Assembly: GCA_024364805.1 (NCBI GenBank)
Contig: CM044518.1
Span: 8,929,275 to 8,965,423 of the forward strand
DNA length: 36,149 nt
DNA from: Euprymna scolopes
Taxonomy: Eukaryota > Mollusca > Cephalopoda > Sepiida > Sepiolidae
Direction: 5' to 3'
Below are positions 22,018-30,500 of this stretch, in pieces; position 1 is the first letter of the stretch, and every line of letters starts with the position of its first letter. A model generated the notes under the pieces. It saw only the letters and a list, made by a program, of their open reading frames with translations. It did no database searches and was not told the DNA's origin. Both the position numbers and the translations under genes were made by a program.

Positions 22018-23125
22018 CAAGGGCTGGATAAATGAAAAGGTGAAAATCATTGAATCAACTGCAGAACTGGACAATGATTTGGCTGGCGTTATGACACTAC
22101 AAAGACGGCTCAGTGGTATGGAACGAGATCTTGCAGCTATACAGGCTAAAGTAAGTCACTTTTTTTAATCGTAAAAAAAAAAAAAATGTGAGTATCCATG
22201 TATCTGGGGTAGATGAGCTGCAACAACTCAACTAGAAGGAAACTAATGTAGACCCTGTGCCTAACATGATTTCTAATGTTCTACAAACGTCTGTCACTAT
22301 GATGTACCAATGTTCTCTTTTTTCTGGAAATGGGGTATCCTACTAGATACCAGACATACATTTACCCAATATCTCAGAGATTCCAACCAAAAGATCTTTT
22401 TAACATTCTAACCATCCCTTTAAGTTCGATTGTTAGTATCTCTCTTACACTTGGTTTACCTGGTATATTCACCAGGTAGTTATTGAAACTTTTTCATGAG
22501 TCCAATTACTGCAGTAATTACTGAAATGATGGAAATCTTTCTAAGATTCTTTCTTTACAAGTACATTGTGATCTCATGCCAACCCGAATTACTAAAGACC
22601 ATACAAATCTGAAACTTGTCTAAAATGACATCTTCAGAAAAGAGATGATGAATTGTGATGAGATGGAAAGCTACTGTAAAGATGCAGTAAATCTCATCAC
22701 ATTTCTTATGATCATAATTTTATAAAATTATTATTCAAATGTTTTGAAATAAGTTGCTATTTGGAATGTTCAAAATAATGGCACTCTTATAATAATTTGA
22801 TTGTGCACAATCAAAAATCTTTATTTTTATATTTTGTTGTAATCTATGGAATACTTTTCCTTTGGATTTTGTTTTTATTTGATTGCTAAAACTAGCTAGA
22901 ACTAATGTCTGCATACCATTTTAAAGTAGTGTTTAAGCTAAATTCAAGAGAAACATTTACACCAAATCAATTCATGTTTCAAAATTAATTCAAATTCAGT
23001 GTATATATATATATATATATATATATGAACCAAAACCGGTCTTTATTTTTTTTTTAACTGCCCCTCTCCTACAAAAAGATCACTTTTTCATAAAGATAAG
23101 AACAATAAATATAAAAATAGGAGAT

Positions 23126-23156
<31 letters not shown>

Positions 23157-24088
23157 GGTTGATAGCAAAATAGTAACAATTCTTGACTGCTGATAATGCA
23201 GTTGAGTTTCAAATCAGTTTTGAGCACAAACTATTTCTAACTACACTGAAAAAAAAAATGTTTCAAAATAAAAAAAAAACAATCTGTAGCATTAAGAAAA
23301 AATTATTTGGTTAGAAATTTTTTTTTATCTAGGATTCTGATATTCATTTATGACCACTAGTTTGTATGAATTTAAAAACATTTTGTTTTCACATGGGAAC
23401 TTAGCTAGAAAGCCAAACCAGCCACCTTAAGGAAATTTGTATATTCCTTTTGAAATCATTGAAAAGTCAAAGAAAACACTGAAATTTCTATGTGAAAAAA
23501 AACTGATCTTTTTTTTTTTTCTTTAATTTTCAGGTTGAATCTTTGCAAGTAGAAGCAGATAGGTTACAAGAAACTAAACCTGAAGAAGCCCAGGCTATCC
23601 GTGAAAAGATCAACGACATCAATAATGTATGGATGGATCTCAAAGAGATGGTACGCTCACTTGGTTTTATGTGGTTTTTACTTAACCAGTCAGTAAAAGA
23701 AATCATTTTTGAGTTATTTCCCCTGGTTTAATTACTCCCCTTGGATCATTTTCGCTGTGATTGTTAATTCAGAAAATAGTTTCTTAATCTATATGTACCT
23801 ACAAATTTTTTTTTTTCTCACTTAGCCTTTGACATTAAGTTTTTTTTTATTTAAAAATGAATCGAATTTCTTAATATACTCAGTCATGGATGTGTGAGTG
23901 ACTACATGAAGGTTAACTAATTTGCATATTCCTTTGAAAAACGAGTGTTAATTATTCATTTTTTATGGTTTCTTATTAGATAATTATTTTTATTCCACTA
24001 TTACGCTGAATTCTATTTATGCATAATTTCTACATTCTGCATAATTACCTAGAATTTAAGATGAAAGCATTTGAGCACGTTGAAATAT

Positions 24089-24119
<31 letters not shown>

Positions 24120-24465
24120 CAGGGTGTCCCAGAAGTCGCGCACCATGTAGATTTATATAAAAACAAATATGAATATCAATTTTATTAATCAAAATCACAA
24201 TAGATGCTCAAATTGTTCACCTTCAGCCTGAATACATGCATCGATTCTCTTTATAAAACTATCTTTTACTCCAATGAAGGTTTCACTAGTAATTTTTTGA
24301 CATTCAATTATTATCGCATCTTTCAAATCATCAAGAGTGCGTGGACGATTCTGGTAAACTATAGATTTAAGATGTCCCCGAAGGAAATAGTCGCCCATAT
24401 CGAATAAAATCTGAAACAAAAAAAATATGAATATAAATATACGGTGCGCGACTTCTGGGACACCC

Positions 24466-24511
<46 letters not shown>

Positions 24512-27500
24512 CCTTGTCAGTGTGTGCGAATAAAAGTTTCTACCAAACTTCTCTCTAAATATTATGTCTACATAGTTGAAATTTGATGTATAGGGTATTT
24601 AAACCTGTAGTACACTTTCAATTTAGTTTTTAGCCGGCAAAAATAGCTGCTAAGGGGTCAAAATTGAAAACCGTTAACCATGGCTAAGCAGGTTAAGTTG
24701 AATAAAGCATTACTCTTGCTGCTACTTTTGCACATGTGCAAAATGAAACATCCATAATTCAAAGTTGCTTAATTTTTAACCATGCCTATCCTTATGGCAG
24801 CTCAGATATAGTAATGATGCTGGAGAGATAAATAACGACTAAAGCTGGAGTGCTAAACATTCTGGTTTTGATTCTAGCAGATGCTAACCAATTTATACGT
24901 TTTTTAACTTTTTGAAATCATTACTATATATTGGATATAATATATCAATAAAGAATTAGCTTTTATGATAATAAAAAAGAAAGCTGCATGAATTAAAATA
25001 TGCATATTTTACAACTGGGCAACACCGGACGGCCTGCTAGTATATAAATGTATTAAGCTTCTGTGTTTTTGATTTCTAATTTTGAGATTTTAAAAATTTC
25101 ATCAAAAATAGTCTTTTTTTTCTCTAATTTAAAAAAAAAAAAGAAAAAAAAAGTATAGCATTGAATCCATAGTGGAGTATTTTTTTTTTCTTTCCAGATG
25201 GGGGTTGATTCTGTATCGGTTTTACCCTCCACCCTACTCCTTGCCAGTTGTGATATTTGCTAACTTTGAGAGTTGGAGAATATGCTTAATACAAAATTCA
25301 ATTTTAATCCAAAATCAGTTCATAAAAATCTCAATAGCGAACTTCTACTTTGGTCACACTAATTTGTTAAAGATATATATATACTAGTGTTTGGACAATT
25401 AATCAGAATTGGGAATCAAAAAATATCGGAATTTTTTGGGGGTATGTTGGAATCAGAAAAATTTGTACCTGTTTTCTGATGCAAAAACCAATTTTTCTAA
25501 TTGTCTTTTTTATTTGATTTTGTTCTAAGTAAAACCTCCCACTGCTGGTAGTATTAATAAAATAATCAATATTTATTGATTTTAAATTAACGCTAAAACT
25601 AACATTTATAGATCCTCCCTCACAAGTGTATTTTTTTTTTTATGCTTGAGAAAATATCTGCACATTTAATGTGTTTTTTTATGGTAATTGTGAATAAATA
25701 ACGTATTTGTAAAGAATTGGAATTGTGAATTTTGTACGGAATCAGTAATTGTATTGGAATCAATAAAAATATCAGAATCACCCCATCACTAATATGTACT
25801 CGCACCACCTAATTTTTAAAGATGTTTTGTGTTTAATATTTGGTTTCATTGTTTCAAACTTAGCTTTTTGGTGATTTCTCTAACTTGCAATGTATAATGA
25901 TTTCAAAAGTTATTAAAAAAAAAAAACGTTTTGGGTACCATCCGCTAGAATCGAAACCAGAACATTTAGCGCTCCAGCCTTAATCGTTATTTATCTCTTC
26001 AGCGTTGTTACTGTCTGAGCTACCAACAGGATACACCAGTTTGTGTTATTTTTTAATATCTATGATGAACATAAAACGTTTCCATGAATTGAAATTGCAA
26101 GAAAAATGAATGGGAGTTCATTGCGTAAACATTACCTTTAAATCTGATTCACTTCTAAGGAAAACTGAAATACAACTGTACCATACCATGTGTGCTTTGC
26201 CCTCATGAAGTCAGGAGAGTACTGAGATAGAGGAAAAAAAATGTTGCCAAAATTTTGAGCATTTAAGCAAAATTGGGATGACAAAACACTCCATGGGATT
26301 AACGCAGGGTTAAAGATGTTTTGTGTTTAATGTTTGTGTTTGTCAGTTCTATTGCTTTAAACTTGCCTTTTTATTCTCCCGTTTGCAGCTGAAAGATCGT
26401 GATGAGAAACTTGGTGAAGCGGGAGAACTGCAACGTTTCCTCGGCAACCTTGACCATTTCCAGCAATGGCTGTCTCGTACACAAACTACCGTTGCATCCG
26501 AAGACATTCCCAACAGTCTGGCTGATGCAGAGAAGCTGCTTAATCAACATCAACAGCTTAAAGATGAAATTGATGCCTATGCTCCAGAATATGCTAAGAT
26601 GAAGGAGTTTGGCGATAAAGTCACAGATGGGCAAGATGATCCTCAATACATGTTCTTACGACAGGTTAGTTGATTTATTTAAACATCACATTAGTAGTCT
26701 GCTTTATTTCTCACATTGGTAGTCTGCTTAGAACATATATTTTATTACTTTAGCCGTATCACATTGCTTAGGACATGTCATATTTTACTTTGAATAAATA
26801 AATGCAAAGTTTTTTTTTCATTTATCAAAACTTTTTTCATATCAAAACATTTTAACTTAATTTAATTATACAATCAATATTTTCACTTAGATATATGCAC
26901 AGGAAAATTTAGCAAATACAGCCAAGACATCAATTCATTTGCATATTTAATTTTTAAACAGTGTTTAATCAATTCATATTCTGTACAATGTTTTTTTGAT
27001 TTGATTCTATTATTGTTTGCACGCAAAAGTTTTCTTGGTAATAATTATACTTGTATTATGAGTAGCAATGTTATTTTCTTGGTATTAATTATACTAGTAT
27101 TATGAGTAGCAATGTTATTTTCTTGGTATTAATTATACTAGTATTATGAGTAGCAATGTTATTTTCTTGGTATTAATTATACTAGTATTATCAGTAACAA
27201 TGTTATTTTTAGCAGAAAATTTAAAACTTTATTCATTTAATATAACTTTGTTGTTTTATGTTTTCAGCGTCTGCAGGCCCTTGATGGCGGCTGGCAGGAA
27301 CTGTTACAGATGTGGGAAAACAGGCAGCAACTACTATCGCAGAGTCTTAATCTGCAGGTTTGTTTTATTGTTTTTCTTCTTTTTTTACATAAGAATATTT
27401 CAAAGTTAGACTAACTGTACCTGCCCTTGCCTTGTAGTGTTGTAACTTGCTAATTAAAAAAAATTTTTTATTTCTTTTATTCCAAATAAAAATACCTTAT

Positions 27501-30500
27501 TTATATGATGTTGATTTTAATTCTGTAAGAATAAAAAATCTTGTATTTTATCGTAGTCTCTATCTTTCACCTGGGTCATAGTTGAAGATTGATTTTTCCT
27601 TCAGGTTATATCTGGAAAATGCTTTTGAGGACAGACTCTATTTATCGGAACTAAAAGTTCATTCTGATTGGATTACCTTCTCAAGCAGTTTAAATGCCCT
27701 TATTCAGCAAGATATGGTTCTCTCTCTAACTGAATATTCAATTCCTTTTTATGTCATGGTGGGGTCCGCATTGTTTCTCATCAGCTAAGATTGAAGCTTT
27801 ATTCTTCCATTAGGGTGGCTAGCTGTAACATGTTCATTAAAAAGTCTAATAGTGCCAATTATAACTTGGATTTTATTTATTTTAACTATGAATATCCGTT
27901 TCCATAACTCGAACTTCATGGACAAATCAAGTGTTGATCCAAATTTTATTTGTATTGAATGTGATTCGATTGCAGAAATGGGTGACATTTTTTATATATT
28001 TTATTTTTGAAGGATCTCAACAAAATTTTCAAAATCTGTCAAGTTGGGACTTATGGTTATTTATGTGAAAAAAAAATGTCACTCTAGGAAAACTGGTTTA
28101 CCTTTTGAAAGAATTAAAAACAAATTTGTCCTTTTTCACAAATATCTTGAAAGTAAACATTTAGTTTTCCACCAGAATCCAAGAAAAAGTTATGAGTAAT
28201 GGTTGTTCACATTATTCAAGCAGTAGTGATCACATGGACTCATACACTACTTGTTTATAAAAAGGTAATTTAGCATTTTCATTTTGTTAAGCTCTTCAGA
28301 TTTCTATTTGTATAAAAATAACTGTTTTTTTATTGTGAAATGAATTGACATGGTTTACTCTCGTCTCCCACCCTTACTTCAGTTTATTTGCCATTAATAA
28401 AAATGTTGGCAAATTAGAAAGCAGCCTGTGTGTGTGTGTGTGGAGGGTATGGTAATGGAAGTCTTGTGCCGTCTCAATTAACATAATTATAATCGTTATG
28501 ACTTTGACAAGGAGATCTAATTAGTTGATTAATTCAATACTATGTTCTAATTAGTTTTAAGTGAATTTGAAAATATTTAAATTTGTTAAGCATTTTTTTT
28601 TTTTCTTTGCAAGAAAAGCCACCAGCATTTAGTATGATAGAAAGTTGAGAGTACGCATACATTAAGTTGTCACTACAATTTTAATGTACTTGCATTGGAT
28701 TAGTGTTCGGGAAAGTTGGATGAGATTATTATAGGTTAATTTGAATGTCACCACCCCTTCTTCTTGCACTATCTCATAGACCTGATTTCGTTAGTTTCAA
28801 GAATTTCTACAAATAGTATTATAGCATGTATTCTTCAGAATTGCCGATCTATTTGCTGCTTCCTTTGTTCCAGTTCGTTGGTCTAATGGTCTTCATCAAT
28901 TTGCTGTTTTGATACCTCATTGTAATTCAGTTTCTTATTTCAGTTGATTTTTTTCCAACAACTGCAAGGTTGTGGAACTCTCTTGGTGCTGACTGTTTTC
29001 CTCCTTTATCTTCAAAACTAAGATCAATAGGCATCTGCTGTCTTTGCAATGATCATCTTTCATTCTTGTTAGCTCCTTATGTCAAGTGGCTTCATACCTT
29101 GTTTGGAGTGATTTCTATTTAAAAAAAAAAAGTTATTAGAGCCTTCTGAATCAGAATGTTCTTTTTTTTTCTGTGGGATTAATGTAATGTTATTGATAAA
29201 CATATGATTCTAATAATGATTCAACAGTTTTGTAATTTGCAAAAAAAAAAAAAAGAGTTTTATATTCATGTAATTCTTTGCCGTTAGCTTTTTTAATGAT
29301 GGTTTGCAATTTTTTTCTTTTAATTGTACCATTGGTATTTTATGTGTGACGTTCATTAAATTCAGTTTTCCATGAATGAATGAAGACTTTCTGTTTTAAG
29401 AATCAACTTCTTCATTGATAATTACTTTAACAGATGCTTTTTTTTCTTCATCGAATGCAACATTTTTTTTTTTATTATTTCCCTCTCCAAAACTTTTCTG
29501 TCGCATTTCCATTGGCTCCACAGCTTTTATTTCATAGCAGCTAAAGTAGTTAAACGTTTGTCTTCATCAAAATGGGTTGGCAAGAAAAAATGCAAGCAAT
29601 GAAAAAATGTAAGGTAGTTGTTGTAATTTTTTTGTTTTGATATTGGATGAAATTTTTAATTTCATTTAATAAAAAAGGAAATGAAGTGCAAAAAAAATGT
29701 TTAGAAAATATCTGACATGTAAAAGATGAAAAAAATGGATAAACCAGAATAATACAATCAAATTAATTTATAAAGATTTTTGATATTCGTCTTTATTAAA
29801 AATTCTCTGAAAGGTAAGTGAAGAAGGTTATTATTTTTTCAATTTTGATGTTTACATCTTTTTATTTTTATTTGGTTTTATTTAGTGTTTTTGTATTTAA
29901 ATACAAATTTTCTTGAACTTTATTTTCAAATTTGTGCTCAGAAACATAGACACAGATAAGAGAGGAGAATGGAAAGTTCCTTTTACGGATTATCATGTCT
30001 TATTTTTGTGGGAGTTAGGTTTTCAATGATTATGTTCTGATTGCTTGTGTAATTATCTTTTCTAACAAGATGAAGAAAAACAGTTTGATGTAAAATTTGA
30101 CAAAATACACGGGATAAGATGGAAAAGTGGATATATTAATGGAAGCCGATTAAATAAAGTTATAGCGAGAATTTGATGTGTGAGATTTACAAATTCACAT
30201 TTAAACGGGAGATCTTAAAGGAGGAGTTAAAATTGCATGTTTAAACAGGAGTTATTAAAGGAAGTAGAAAAAAAGGAATGAGAAAAATGAGGAGGGGGAA
30301 TACTTTGAAGTTCTTTTCTATAAAAGTGTTTCATGATCGCTCGGAAAATAAATTAATCAGAAAAAATGGCAAGAATTTTAGAATGAGCTTGAATCTATCT
30401 TCGAACACACAGAACAATTGCAAGCTATGGACGGACATCATGTGGATATAAAATGGACTTATTTGTGTTCATATGTATTTGGTTAAGGGAATTCGTTTGA

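Larger units (their letters stand above)
20372..22021 (+). other. spectrin intron 12 (1,650 bp), bounded by long T runs
   Basis: A phase-0 GT-AG intron. It has 37 T at 20381-20417 near the donor and about 32 T at 21986-22017 before the acceptor. It carries two copies of a dispersed intronic repeat in inverted orientation around a minus-strand LINE fragment. Confidence 0.8.
23651..26388 (+). other. spectrin intron 14 (2,738 bp), nested DNA-transposon cluster
   Basis: A phase-0 GT-AG intron. From left to right it holds a TA microsatellite split by a mariner-like element, a tRNA-like repeat, a Helitron-like end, a hAT-like MITE, an inverted tRNA-like repeat, and a duplicated segment next to the acceptor. 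Confidence 0.75.

Noticed and set aside
27031-27206. A CRISPR-like array.
   Set aside because: The units are directly contiguous with no unique spacers, in a eukaryotic intron.
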